From: Dama dama
Lineage: Eukaryota > Chordata > Mammalia > Artiodactyla > Cervidae
Reading direction: 5' to 3'
DNA: 64,000 nucleotides
NCBI RefSeq assembly: GCF_033118175.1
Contig: NC_083696.1
Coordinates: 39,541,001-39,605,000 of the forward strand
The translations under genes were made by a program, and so were the position numbers. Shown here one piece after another: positions 33,686 to 43,591 of this stretch (within the stretch, counting starts at the first letter, position 1; every line of letters begins with the position of its first letter). The notes under the pieces are model-generated. The model searched no databases, had not been told where the DNA came from, and was given only the letters and a program-made list of their open reading frames with translations.

Positions 33686-34018
33686 AAAGAGATCAGCACA
33701 CGTTTCTATAAAAAGCCAGATAGTAAAAATTTAGGTCTTATGGGCCATGTGGTCTCTATTACAATACTCTGCTCTGCATTGAAATGGGACAGAAGCCAGA
33801 GACAATGTGTAAATGAGTGAGCATAGCTGTGTTCCAATAAACTTTATTTATGGACACTGAATTTAAATTTCGTATCATACTTGTGTGTCACAAAAGATTC
33901 TTCTTGTTGTTTAACCATTACAAAATGTAAAAATCCTTCTTAGCTCATGTGGTCATATAAAAACAGGTGGCAAGCAGGATTCGGCCCAGGGACCATAATA
34001 TGGTGACCCATGCTCTGG
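33686..34018 (+). mobile_element. hAT-Charlie non-autonomous remnant
   Basis: 'gatcagcacacgtttctata', 'aagccagatagtaaaaattt', 'gtgttccaataaactttatt' and the end 'atggtgacccatgctctgg'. First and last blocks are imperfect inverted complements, as in hAT MITEs. Exact subfamily not assigned. Confidence 0.65.
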
Positions 34019-34160
34019 AACTCAAAATTCATCACATTAAAGGTCAGCTCACTTAGCCAAATGCAATCCCTCCTTCTATTTTTTTTTAGTAAAAGTAGAT
34101 AAAAAGAAGAAGAAGGAGAAAGATGTGTGTATGTATGTACAATATATTATAATAAATATA

Positions 34161-34541
34161 TCAGTTCAGTTCAGTTGCTCAGTCATGTCCAACACTTTGC
34201 CACTCCATGGACTGCAGCACGCCAGGCTTCCCTGTCCATCACCAACTCCCGGAGTCTTCTTATACTCATGTCCATTGACCCTGTGATGACATCCAACCAT
34301 CTCATCCTCTATTGTCCCCTCCTTCTCCTGCCTTTAATCTTTCCCAGCATCAGGGTCTTTTCAAATGAGTCAGTTCTCATCAGGTGGCCAAAGTATTGGA
34401 GTTTTAGCCTCAGCATCAGTCCTTCCAATGAATATTAAAGACTGATTTCCTTTAGGATTGACTGGTTGGATCTCCTTGCAGTCCAAGGGACTCTCAAGAG
34501 TCTTCTCCAACACCACAGTTCAAAAGCATCTATTCTTCAGC
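34161..34541 (-). mobile_element. BovB 3' part (reverse)
   Basis: 'agttcagttcagttgctcag', 'cgccaggcttccctgtccat', 'ctttcccagcatcagggtct' and 'ggactctcaagagtcttctc'. Stops just after the last block. Confidence 0.95.
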
Positions 34542-34548
34542 ATATGTA

Positions 34549-34588
34549 TACACACATACACACACACACACAGACACATATATATATA
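34549..34588. repeat. (CA)n(TA)n microsatellite
   Basis: CA units broken by t and g, turning into (TA)n. Confidence 0.85.
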
Positions 34589-34760
34589 AAACTCCGGGTT
34601 TTTCCGTAAGATGTTATGGCAAAAGAGAGACATATATACATATCTATCTATATTTTTACAGCTCTTTTCCAGTCTTTGTATCAAAAAACTGTACTTATGT
34701 TTGCTATTCCAGTTGAAATACTCACTTTCCACAGAAAACCGTGTTCTCCTGCAGAGTGAA

Positions 34761-34962
34761 GAGGTCCCATGTAGCTCAGTCAGTAAAGTGTCTGCCTGCA
34801 ATGCAGGAGAGAGCTGGTTCAACTCCTGGGTCAGGAAGTTCCCCTGGAGAAGGAAATGTCAACCCACTCCAGTATTCTTGCCTGGAGAATCCCATGGACA
34901 GAGGTGCCTGGCAGGCTACATTTCATGGGATCACAAGAGTCAGACATGACTTAGTGCTGTCT
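34761..34962 (+). mobile_element. Bov-tA SINE
   Basis: 'gaggtcccatgtagctcagt', 'ctgcctgcaatgcaggagag', BovA body and 'gtcagacatgacttagtgct'. Confidence 0.95.
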
Positions 34963-35004
34963 TTATCTTTCCTGCATATTGAAATAACTTGGCATGACAT
35001 GACT

Positions 35005-35110
35005 TTGGTTCAGACATTAGTTCTGCTGCACAGTCTTGAGTAAGGAAGGACATTAATCTCAAGACAGTTTTCTCATTTTAAAAATGGGATAGTAATACTC
35101 AAAACAATCC
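35005..35110 (-). mobile_element. MIR SINE (reverse)
   Basis: 'cagtcttgagtaaggaagga', 'gttttctcattttaaaaatg' and 'ggatagtaatactc' follow reversed MIR. Confidence 0.55.
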
Positions 35111-35278
35111 ATGTAGCCATACTAGGGTAGGCCTGCTGAACTTCAGTCCTATTAATCTTCTAACTTAAGAAAAATTACAGTGATAATTAAATGAAAGAAT
35201 TATATACTAAAATTTTTAGATGAGTAGAGCTGTCCAATAAACTAGTACCATCATACATTCTATAAGCAAGCATACATT

Positions 35279-35502
35279 AAGGGTTTCCCTTGTGGCTAAG
35301 ATGGTAAAGAATCCCCACCTGCAATGGAGGAGACTGGGGTTCCATCCCTGGGTCAGGAAGATTCCCTGGAGAAGGGAATGGCAACCCACTCCAGTATTCT
35401 TGCCTGGAGAATTCCATGGACAGAGGAGCCTGGTGGGCTACAGTTCATAGGTTCACAAAGAGTTGGACACAAATGAGTGACTAACCCTTTTCTTTCACTT
35501 TT
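35279..35502 (+). mobile_element. Bov-tA SINE
   Basis: 'agggtttcccttgtggctaa', BovA body and 'acaaatgagtgactaaccc' plus a 'tttcacttttc' tail. caagcat at 35268-35274 and 35503-35509 may be a short TSD. Confidence 0.95.
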
Positions 35503-35510
35503 CAAGCATT

Positions 35511-36305
35511 ATTAGAAGTAAAATTCCTGTAACCAGAAAGAGTACTGGATATGTTCAGATAGACTGTTGTTAAGCTAGCTGATAAACACATGAAACTCCT
35601 ATTTCTCAAACGAGTGCTAATATTAATAATGATGTTTTCAGAAATGGGGAAGTAAATTGCACAAAGCCATATTGGAGGGTCATTTTCATAAGACATGCAG
35701 AGGAGGAAGGAAATACCATTGCTTGCCAATTGCTTTGGATTTTTATCAAAATTGGCAAGGAATTCTTATTTGAAAAGAAAAAAAAAAGACATAGCATCAA
35801 GTAAATTTGTAATTTTAATGAGAGAGCATAAGAGTGAAGACAATCTTGTCCACTTTCATGAAAGCTTAATAACTAGTTTGGCTCCTGGTTTGTATTAGAA
35901 AAAAAAAAATACTAGCCAAACACAAGGTAGTTCATATCTGTGAGTCACAGGAAGTACTGTTGGTTCAGGGAAATTATATCATGTAATTTTATGATCTGCT
36001 GGGCAGTCACTCCATTTAATAAAGATACAGATGTATGCTTTGCCACATAGAAAAAAATTTTCAAGTGTTCTCATTATAACATTGATCAATTTTTAGATTT
36101 TAATTCTTCTGGCCTATTTTTTCCTTTATTCCTACAGCAAAGTAAACTTTTAAAGGAATAAAAAAAAAAGTAAACTTCATGGAAAAGCCACTTTACTTAG
36201 TTACCCACATTTGTAGCCACTTCACAGAGTTATAATCCAACCCAGAGAATGGTATCAATTGAGGGATAAAGATTTTTAATAACCTGAAAAACATCTTGGA
36301 TATAA
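35511..36305. other. No gene seen
   Basis: AT-rich single-copy DNA with several A-runs (35776, 35901, 36161). Confidence 0.45.
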
Positions 36306-36531
36306 GTGCATGCGTGCCTGCTGAGTCGCTAAATCATATCTGACTCTGTGACCCTATGGACTGTAGCTCAACAGGCTCCTCTATCTGTGAGATTCTCCAG
36401 GCAAGAATACTAGAGTGGATTGCCATGCCCTCCTCTAGGGGATCTTCCCAACCTAAGGATCGAACCTGGGTCTCTTACGTCTCCTGCATTGGCAAGAGGG
36501 CTCCTTACCACTAGTGCCACTTGAAAAGTCC
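36306..36531 (-). mobile_element. Bov-tA SINE (reverse)
   Basis: 'gcatgcgtgcctgctgagtc', 'ttctccaggcaagaatacta' and head 'tctcttacgtctcctgcatt'. Confidence 0.95.
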
Positions 36532-36562
36532 TTTGATGGATTACTGAAAGCTAAGTGTAGAC

Positions 36563-36622
36563 CAGGCTTCCCTAATAGTTCAGTTGGTAAAGAATCCTCC
36601 TGCAATGCGGGAGACCTGGGTT
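36563..36622 (+). mobile_element. Bov-tA head only
   Basis: 'caggcttccctaatagttca', 'gcaatgcgggagacctgggt' and 'ttcgag': the tRNA-like A-box to B-box part without a BovA body. Confidence 0.8.
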
Positions 36623-36955
36623 CGAGAGAGAAACTCCTGCAAGCCAGTCTGAAAAGGATGCCACACTTCCTTGGCTTTATTTTCAGGACACACATAGGTT
36701 CTCAATGTGAAAATCCAAGAAGGATGGCTATATCAGAGGCCAAGAAAGAATAAACATTGTGAAATACATCCAAGACCTTCTCCATAACAAGGTCTATTCT
36801 CCAGAAGGGAAAACTTTACCACAGCCTTATTGCCTTTAGAATAAGGTCATTTCTCTGACTCAAACCTCCTTTAGACCTACTGTCTAAAAGAGACAGAAGC
36901 TAAGAAACACTTGTGAAGCTCACAGCCCTGGGAGACTGGCCCATGAAAAGACAGA
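36623..36955. other. No gene seen
   Basis: Single-copy sequence. Confidence 0.45.
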
Positions 36956-37576
36956 TTTTTTTTTTTAATTGGAATATAGTTACTTTGCAATATTGTGTCA
37001 GTTTCACCTGTACAGCAGTGGACCAGCTACATCCGTACATATATACGCCCCCTTTTTCGGATTTCTTTCCCATTTAGGTCACCACAGAGCACTGAGTGGA
37101 GTTCTCTGTGTGACACTAGGTTCTCATTAGTTATCTATTTTATGCATAGTGTCAGTAGTGAATATATGTCAATCCCAATCTACCAATTCAACCCACCAGC
37201 CTCCTTCTCCCCTAGTGTCCATTCATTTGTTCTCTAGATCTGTGTCTCTACTTCTGTTTTGCAAATAAGATTATCTATACCCGTTTTCTAGATTCCACAT
37301 ATATGCTACTAATATACAGTATTTATTTTTCTCTTTCTGACTTACTTCACTCTGTAAGGTCCATCCACATCTAAGTCCAACCATGTCTCTACAAATGACC
37401 AAATTTTCTTCCTTGTTATGGCTGAGTAACATTCCTTGGTATATATGTACCACATCCTCTTTATCCATGCCTTTGTTGATGGACATATAGGTTGCTTCCA
37501 TGTCAATAGCACTGCAGTTAGCATTGGGGTGCATGTGTCTTTTTGAATTATGGTTTTCTCTGGGTATATGCCCAGC
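36956..37576 (-). mobile_element. 5'-truncated L1 (reverse)
   Basis: Starts at the T-run of the poly-A tail, continues through the reversed 3' UTR ('gtcaccacagagcactgagt') and the ORF2 C-terminus. A residual minus frame (37342-37611) shows WYIYTKECYSAITRK, a mutated form of the L1 ORF2p C-terminal WYIYTMEYY motif. The orientation flips at about 37576. Confidence 0.9.
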
Positions 37577-37622
37577 ATCACTCTGATAACAAAACCAGAC
37601 AAAGATATCACAGAAAAAGAAA
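37577..37622 (+). mobile_element. Inverted 5' segment of the same L1
   Basis: 'ctctgataacaaaaccagac' and 'aaagatatcacagaaaaaga' are L1 ORF2 sequence in sense orientation, opposite to the adjoining L1 piece and from a more 5' position. This is the layout left by twin priming. Confidence 0.7.
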
Positions 37623-37632
37623 AGGCTGAGAT

Positions 37633-38007
37633 TTATTTGTAAGACTATAGAATGCTTTCCCTCCCCCATATCTTACATGATACCAACAAGTCTCTAGCAT
37701 AATGACAATGACACAGTAGTATAATACAGCTCAAAGAGCACTAAGGTCTAGACTTTATCTAAGATAGAGTACTTAAGAAAACCCAGAGAAGACAAAAGAG
37801 ACATAAACAAGGACTTTAAAGCTTCTGGCACCAACAGAGAAAATACAAAACACAATCCAGTGCCTACCCCTATTAACATACAGGATCACACTAGAGGCCT
37901 GTCTACCCCAGTTTCTATTACTAGACAAATTTCTAGCTTTCAACAAAAATGTGGAGCAATAAAGACTCAGGAATACAAAATGATACAGCTAATTTGGGAT
38001 TCAGATT
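37633..38007. other. No gene recognised
   Basis: Possibly part of an old L1 ('ctagctttcaacaaaaatgt'), otherwise unassigned. Confidence 0.35.
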
Positions 38008-38018
38008 GGTAGTTTCTT

Positions 38019-38157
38019 TCTTTTTTTAAATATTTATTTATTTGGCTGCACTAGGCCTTAGTGGGGGCATGTGGGATCTAGTTCCCTGACCAGGGATCGA
38101 ACCTGGCCCCTGCACTGGGTGTGTAGAGTCTTAGCCACCAGACCACTAAAGACATCC
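38019..38157 (-). mobile_element. CHR-type SINE (reverse)
   Basis: 'tttatttggctgcactaggc', 'cctgaccagggatcgaacct' and 'cttagccaccagaccactaa'. tggtagtttct (38008-38018) and tggtaatttcc (38158-38168) look like a mutated TSD. Confidence 0.8.
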
Positions 38158-38168
38158 TGGTAATTTCC

Positions 38169-38470
38169 TATAAAGCAAAACATAGTCTTACACATAATCC
38201 AGCACTTGAAATCAATGGTATTTATTTATCCAACTGATCTTAAAACCCATGCCCAGGCAAAAACCTCCACATGAATGTTTAGAGCAGTTTTACTTGAATT
38301 GCCCCAAACTAGAAGCAACAAATATGTTCTTCAGTGGATGAATGAATAAATAAACTGTAGTGAATCTCTTCGGCGGAATTATATTCGGTAATAAAAAGGA
38401 ATGATCTAAGTGTTTTAAAATATAGGTTTTATTATTATTCACGTATGACAAAGCTAACAGAGTTGGTGAT
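38169..38470 (+). mobile_element. Ancient L1 fragment
   Basis: 'ccacatgaatgtttagagca', 'caacaaatatgttcttcagt' and 'ggatgaatgaataaataaac' match the old L1 ORF2 C-terminal region, diverged. Confidence 0.6.
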
Positions 38471-38487
38471 GATTGCCGTTTAAAAAA

Positions 38488-38833
38488 TAGCCTGTGTAGA
38501 GACATGGATGAACCTAGAGTCTGTCATAGAGAGTGAAGTCAGAGAAAAACAAATATCCTATATTAACACATATATGTGGAATCTAGAAAAATGGTATAGA
38601 TGAACCTGTTTCCAGGGCAAGAATAGAGGCTCAGATGTAAACATGCAGACACAAGGTGGAAGGATGGTGGGACAAATAGGGAGATTAGAATTGACACGTA
38701 CAACAGTACCACGTTCAAAATAGATAGCTAGTGGGAAGCTGCCATATAACACAGGGAGCTCAGCTCAGTGCTCTGTGACGACCTAGAGGGGTGGGAGGCA
38801 GGTCTAAGAGGGAGGGAATATATGTATACGTGG
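38488..38833 (+). mobile_element. L1 3' UTR, outer layer, left part
   Basis: 'agagacatggatgaacctag', 'ggaatctagaaaaatggtat' and 'cagtgctctgtgacgaccta'. Stops at 'atatgtatacg' where a Bov-tA begins; the missing tail is found at 40271. Confidence 0.9.
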
Positions 38834-38949
38834 GCTTCTCTGGAGGCTCCGATGGTAAAAAATCTGCCCGCGATGCAGGAGTCCTGGGTTCAATCCCTGG
38901 GTCTGGAAGATCCCCTGGAGAAGGGAATGGCAACCCACTTCAGTATTCT
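38834..38949 (+). mobile_element. Bov-tA, middle layer, 5' part
   Basis: 'gggcttctctggaggctccg', 'ctggaagatcccctggagaa', cut off at 'ccacttcagtattct'. The remaining BovA part lies at 40185-40270. Confidence 0.9.
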
Positions 38950-40184
38950 ATTTTTTCCTTTTTAAAGTAATATTTTTCTTAAAAAAACTAATTAATTTAT
39001 TCTAATTCAAGGATAACTACTTTACACTCTTGTGATGGTTTTTGCCATACACTGACATGAATCAGCCATGGGTGCACATGTGTCCACTCACCCTGAATCC
39101 CCCCTCCCACCTCCCTTCCCACCCCATCCCTCTGGGTTGTCCCAGACACCAGTTTTGAATGCCCTGCTTCAGGTATCAAACTTGCACTGGTCATCTATTT
39201 CACATGTGGTAATATACATGTTTCAAAGCTGTTCTCTAAAATCACCCCACGCTCGCCTTTTCTCAGAGTCCAAAAGTCTGCTCTTTACACCTGTGTCTCT
39301 TCTGCCGCCCTGCATGTAGGATCATCGTCACTATCTTTCTAAACTCCATATATATGCGTTACTATACAGGATTGATGTTTCTCTTTCTGACTTACTTCAC
39401 TCTGTATAAAAGGCTCCAGTTTCATCCACCTCATTAGAACTGACTCAAATGCATTCCTTTTTATAGCTGAGTAATATTCCATTGTGTATATGTACCACAA
39501 CTTCCTTATCCATTGGTCTGCCGATGGACATCTAGGTTGCTTCCATGTCCTGGCTATCGTAAACAGTGCTGCAATGAACACTGGGGTACGTGTGTCTCTT
39601 TCGATTCTGGTTTCCTCAGTGTGGATGTCCAGCAGTGAGATTGCTGGATCATATTTCTATTTCTTTTTTAAGGAATTTCCACACTGTTCTCCACAGTGGC
39701 TGTACCAGTTTGCACTCCCACCAACAATGTAAGAGAGTTCCCTTTTCTCCACATCCTCTTCAGCACTTAATGTTTGTAGACTTTTTGATGGCAGCCATTC
39801 TGACCAGCATGAGATGATACCTCATTGTGGTTTTGATTTGCATTTCTCTAATAATGAGTGATGTTGAGCATCTTTTCACATGTTTTAATTTAGCCATCTG
39901 CATGTATTCGTTGGAGAAATGTCTGTTTAGTTCTCTGGCCTGCTTTTTGATTGGGTAGTTTATTTTTCTGGTATTGAACTGCATGAGCTGCTTGCATATT
40001 TTGGAGATTACATCTTTGTCAGTTGTTTCATTTGCTACTATTTTCTCCCATACTGAAGTTGCCTTTGCTTATTATTTCCTTCATTGTGCAAAAGCTTTCA
40101 AGTTTAATTAGGTCCCATTTGTTTGTTTTTGTTTTTATTTCCATTACTCTGGGAGCTGGATCACAAATGATCTTTGTGATTTAT
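38950..40184 (-). mobile_element. L1, inner layer, 5'-truncated (reverse)
   Basis: About 1.2 kb of reversed L1: 3' UTR, then ORF2 C-terminus ('ctttctgacttacttcactc', 'ccattctgaccagcatgaga', 'gggtagtttatttttctggt'). It inserted into the Bov-tA: SINE sequence lies on both sides, and about 20 SINE bases are missing at the junction. Confidence 0.9.
39339..39984 (-). pseudogene. L1 ORF2p C-terminal remnant
   Basis: Two residual minus frames. The upstream one (39760-39984) reads RCSTSLIIREMQIKTTMRYH; the downstream one (39339-39581) reads WYIYTMEYYSAIKRN and later QSEVSQKEK. These are typical of the cysteine-rich C-terminal part of L1 ORF2p, the retrotransposition protein. Frames differ and both domains upstream (endonuclease, reverse transcriptase) are absent, so it is dead. 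Confidence 0.85.
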
Positions 40185-40270
40185 AGTCCATACTGAGGAG
40201 CCTGGTGGACTATAATTCATGAAGTCGCAAAGAGTCAGACATGACTGAAAGACTTTCACTTTCACTTTCA
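40185..40270 (+). mobile_element. Bov-tA, middle layer, 3' part
   Basis: 'ctgaggagcctggtggacta', 'agtcgcaaagagtcagacat' and the 'gactttcactttcacttt' tail finish the SINE begun at 38834. Confidence 0.9.
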
Positions 40271-40346
40271 TAGCTGATTTGCTTTGCTTTACAATAGAAG
40301 CTAACACAGCATTGTAAAGCAATCATACTCCAATAAAACAAACAAA
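40271..40346 (+). mobile_element. L1 3' end, outer layer, right part
   Basis: 'tagctgatttgctttgcttt', 'acacagcattgtaaagcaat' and 'catactccaataaaac' complete the L1 begun at 38488. Confidence 0.9.
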
Positions 40347-40573
40347 GAGGGAACTCCCAGGTGGCGCAAAGGTAAAGAATCCACCTGCCAATGCAGTAGA
40401 TGAGGAGACACATGTTCAATCCCTGGGTCGATCTTTTGGAGTAAGAAATGGCAACCCACTCCAGTATTGTTTCCTGGAAAATTCCATGGACAGAGAAGCC
40501 TGGTGGGAATAGTCCACAGGGTTGCAAAGAGTTAGATATGACTGAGCAGGCATGCACGATCAAAGGTCAAGGT
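40347..40573 (+). mobile_element. Bov-tA SINE in L1 tail, 13-bp TSD
   Basis: 'gaactcccaggtggcgcaaa', BovA body and 'gactgagcaggcatgcacga'. taaaacaaacaaa is identical at 40334-40346 and 40574-40586: the SINE used the L1 A-rich tail as its target. Confidence 0.95.
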
Positions 40574-40586
40574 TAAAACAAACAAA

Positions 40587-40978
40587 AAAGACAACCTGGT
40601 ATACAGATCTCAAGAGGAAGGATCATGGCACATTATGTTGGGGGGTGGGGGGCAGAATCACCAGTTAGGAGTCAGGGAGGCAGAAGGAGCAAGAAGCAAA
40701 TGTGGGCAAGAGGTTTTACTCTGATTTTCACAAGAAGTAATCAGTAAGGTAAGGTAAGCAGGCTAAGCAGGTTTAGGATTAGCTAATTTGAATAATTTCA
40801 GTAGACTGGCATGGAAGACAGTCCCTAGTTGTCTGGTACCTCGCCCTGTGTCATTAGGGCAAGGAGACAATAGCCAAAAATGTGAAAGCCCAACAGAGGC
40901 AGTTGGAGGTGTGGGCTTTGGATTGGTTAGTCTGTATATGAAATGTATATTCAAAGGTGATGTGTTTTCTCTCTCTTG
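40587..40978. other. Unassigned, possible LTR-like sequence
   Basis: GC-richer than its surroundings, with a short 'aaggtaaggtaagcaggcta' direct-repeat patch (about 40745-40775). It may be an LTR that I cannot name; no coding frame. Confidence 0.3.
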
Positions 40979-41872
40979 TAGTTGTTCAATTGCCCAGTCG
41001 TGTCCAACTCTTTGTGACTCCATGGACCGCAGCACGCCAGGACTCCCTGTCCATCACCAACTCCTGGAGTTTACCCAAACTTGTGTCCATTGAGTTGGTG
41101 ATGCCATCCAACCATCTCATCCTCTGTTGTCCCCTTCTCCCACCTTCAATCTTTCCCAGCATCAGGGTCTTTTCCAGTGAGTCAACTCTTCCCATCAGGT
41201 TGCCAAAGTACTGACATTTCAGCTTGAACATCAGTCCTTCCAATGAACATTCAGGACTGATTTCCTTTAGGAAGGACTGGTTGGATCTCCTTGCAGTCCA
41301 AGGGACTCTCAAGAGTCTTCTCCAACACCACAGTTCAAAAGCATCAATTCTTCTGTGCTCAGCTTTCATCATGGTCCAACTCTCACATTCATACATGACT
41401 ACTGGAAAAACCATAACCTTGACTAGATAGACTTTTGTTGGCCAAGTAATGTCTCTGCTTTTTAATATGCTGTCTAGGTTGGTCATAACTTTCCTTCCAA
41501 GGAGTAAGCATCTTTTTATTTCATTGCTACAGTCACCATCTGCAGTGATTTTGGAGCCCCCCAAAATAAAGTCAGCCACTGTTTCCACTCTTTCCCCATC
41601 TATTTGCCATGAAGTGATGGGACCGGATGCCATGATCTTAGTTTTCTGAATGTTGAACTTTAAGCTCTCCTCTTCACTTTCCTCTCCTCTTTCACTTTCA
41701 TCTTGAGGCTCTTTAGTTCTTCTTCACTTTCTGCCATAAGGGTGGTGTCATCTGCATATCTGAGGTTATTGATATTTCTCCCGGCAATCTTGATTTCAGC
41801 TTGTGCTTCATCCAGCCCAGCGTTTCTCATGATGTACTCTGCACATAACTTAAATAAGCAGGGTGACAATGG
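40979..41872 (-). mobile_element. BovB LINE 3' part (reverse), long residual frame
   Basis: Starts at the BovB 3' end ('tagttgttcaattgcccagt') and stops inside the reverse transcriptase at about 41872. Sequence is well preserved, including CpGs. Confidence 0.95.
40986..41869 (-). pseudogene. BovB ORF2 reverse-transcriptase C-terminal part
   Basis: Two open pieces on the minus strand. 41660-41869 (69 codons) holds AEYIMRNAGLDEAQAEIKIA and the catalytic LRYADDTTLMAE box (YADD codons at 41747-41758). 40986-41633 (215 codons, the longest element-derived frame in the window) runs from MASGPITSWQIDGE to the C-terminal HGVTKSWTRLGN. They lie in different frames, so at least one frameshift sits between 41633 and 41660. 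BovB ORF2 combines an APE-type endonuclease and reverse transcriptase of about 1000 residues; here the N-terminal two thirds are lost by 5' truncation. There is no promoter or start, so expression is not expected. Confidence 0.85.
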
Positions 41873-42112
41873 GTGAGGGGAATGAATTGGGAGATTGGAA
41901 TTGACAAATAGACACTTCTATATGCAAAACAGATAACTAATGAAAACAGGGAACTCGACTCAATTCTCCTTGGTGACCTAAATGGGAAAGAAAGCCAAAA
42001 AAAGGGGGGGGGGGGGTTGGTATATGTATACATATAGCTGACTGACTTTGCTATACAGTAGAAACTAATGCAACATTGTAAAGCAACTACACTGCAATAA
42101 TTTTTTTTTTTT
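41873..42112 (+). mobile_element. L1 3' UTR with G-run
   Basis: 'gggagattggaattgacaaa', 'cagataactaatgaaaacag', a run of about 13 G (42004-42016), and 'caacattgtaaagcaactac' with a short A/T tail. Directly abuts the truncated end of the BovB. Confidence 0.9.
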
Positions 42113-42147
42113 TAAGAAAAAAAGCTGGTCAATACACTGATCAATAC

Positions 42148-42218
42148 AAAGCCGTGTCCAACTCTTTGTGAGCCCATGAACTACAGCAAGCCAGGTTTCC
42201 CTGTCCTTCACATTATAA
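42148..42218 (-). mobile_element. BovB 3' tail scrap (reverse)
   Basis: 'aagccgtgtccaactctttg' and 'gcaagccaggtttccctgtc'. Confidence 0.7.
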
Positions 42219-42645
42219 AGTCCTGCAAAATCATGGATGACTCAAAGGCATGTTACTAAGTGAAAGAAATCAGTCTGAAAAAGCTGTACAATACAATTTA
42301 TATGACATTCTGAAAAAGGCAAACTATAGAGACAGTTAATAAATCAATAGGCGCCAGCCAGAAATTTGTGAATAGGTGAGGCACAGGGGATTTTTGTCCT
42401 GGCAGTGAAACTATCCAGTCTGATACCATAATTGCAGATACACAATGCTATGAATTTATCAAAATCCATTGAATTTTATAACACAAAGAATAAATCTTGT
42501 GTAATCATTTAAAAATCATTTAGAATGTTGGGGAATTTTATGCAAACTGTGACAAAAGGATCTCAATGTATTACAAATGTATGAAATAATTCCTTCCTTT
42601 ATTGAAAGGAGTTGAAGGGGGGAGTATTGATCTAAGTAATTATAT
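42219..42645 (+). mobile_element. Old L1 (L1MA/MB-like) fragment
   Basis: 'actaagtgaaagaaatcagt', 'tatatgacattctgaaaaag' and 'acacaatgctatgaatttat' follow the old L1 3' UTR order. Confidence 0.7.
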
Positions 42646-42755
42646 AACTAAAGCAAAAAAAAATGTACATAAGAACTTCATTTTAGCTGATAAATTTGTG
42701 TCCCCTGGAAATATGGGTTAGCAATTCTGAAATCATTATATGTTTTAATCTCCTC

Positions 42756-43048
42756 AGGTTTTTATAACAAAATATCTGAGGGTTATTTTTTCTAGAATAA
42801 TATTAATTTACTATTTATTTACATATCATTGGCTTATGATTATTATTAATTGATTAGTTCTAGAACCTAGAAGTCCAAGATGGAGCCATCAGTGTTGGCT
42901 TCTATTGCCGCCTCTCTGGCCACCACAAGCTCACTGTATGTTCACATGATTTCTTCTCTGTGTATCTGCATGGAGTCTGGGGACAGGGATGTGCAGAAAT
43001 CTCTGACTTCTCTTCCTCTTCTTATTAGGACATCAATCCTTTTAGATT
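42756..43048 (-). mobile_element. MLT1-like LTR (reverse), left part
   Basis: 'taacaaaatatctgaggg', 'aacctagaagtccaagatgg', 'tctcttcctcttcttatt' and 'aggacatcaatcctttt' match the reversed MLT1 (ERVL-MaLR) LTR. A Bov-tA splits it. Confidence 0.65.
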
Positions 43049-43258
43049 AGTGAAAGTGTTAGCTGCTCAGTTGTATCCAATTCTTTGCGACCCCATGGAC
43101 TATAGCCTGCCTGGCTCCTCTGTCCATAGAACTCTCCAGGCAAGAATACTGGAGTACTAGGTAGCCAGCCATTCCCTCTTCCAGGGGATCTTCCAAACCC
43201 AGGAACTGAACCTGGGTCTCCTGCATTGCAGATAGAGTCTTTACCATTTGAGCCACTC
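43049..43258 (-). mobile_element. Bov-tA SINE in MLT1-like LTR (reverse)
   Basis: 'gtgttagctgctcagttgta', 'ctccaggcaagaatactgga' and 'tgggtctcctgcattgcaga'. Confidence 0.95.
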
Positions 43259-43400
43259 CATCTTTATGACTTCATTTAACCTTGATTATCACCTTAGAGG
43301 CTCTGTGTCCAAATACAGTCACACTCGGGATTAGAGTTTCCATGTATGATTTATTTTTTTGGTGAAGGGGGCAAAAACTTTCAGTTCATACACTTCTATG
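43259..43400 (-). mobile_element. MLT1-like LTR (reverse), right part
   Basis: 'tatgacttcatttaaccttg', 'gtccaaatacagtcacactc' and 'gggattagagtttcc' continue the LTR. Confidence 0.7.
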
Positions 43401-43591
43401 CTGGGATAGAATAATTAGGTAAGTGTACCAAAAATGATGGAAGTAAGATTTCTAATATTTGGAATGGCAGTTTACAAAATAGCAAGGGAAGAAGACTAAA
43501 ATGATCCATGTGATAATAGATGGTAATTCATTAATATGAACTCATCCTTAGCTTAATATAGAAACAAATGGTTACATATATTTATATTTGC

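Noticed and set aside
41860..41885. BovB/L1 junction as a chimeric retrotranscript
   Set aside because: The BovB truncation point and the L1 truncation point simply meet; no shared TSD could be found to support a single insertion.
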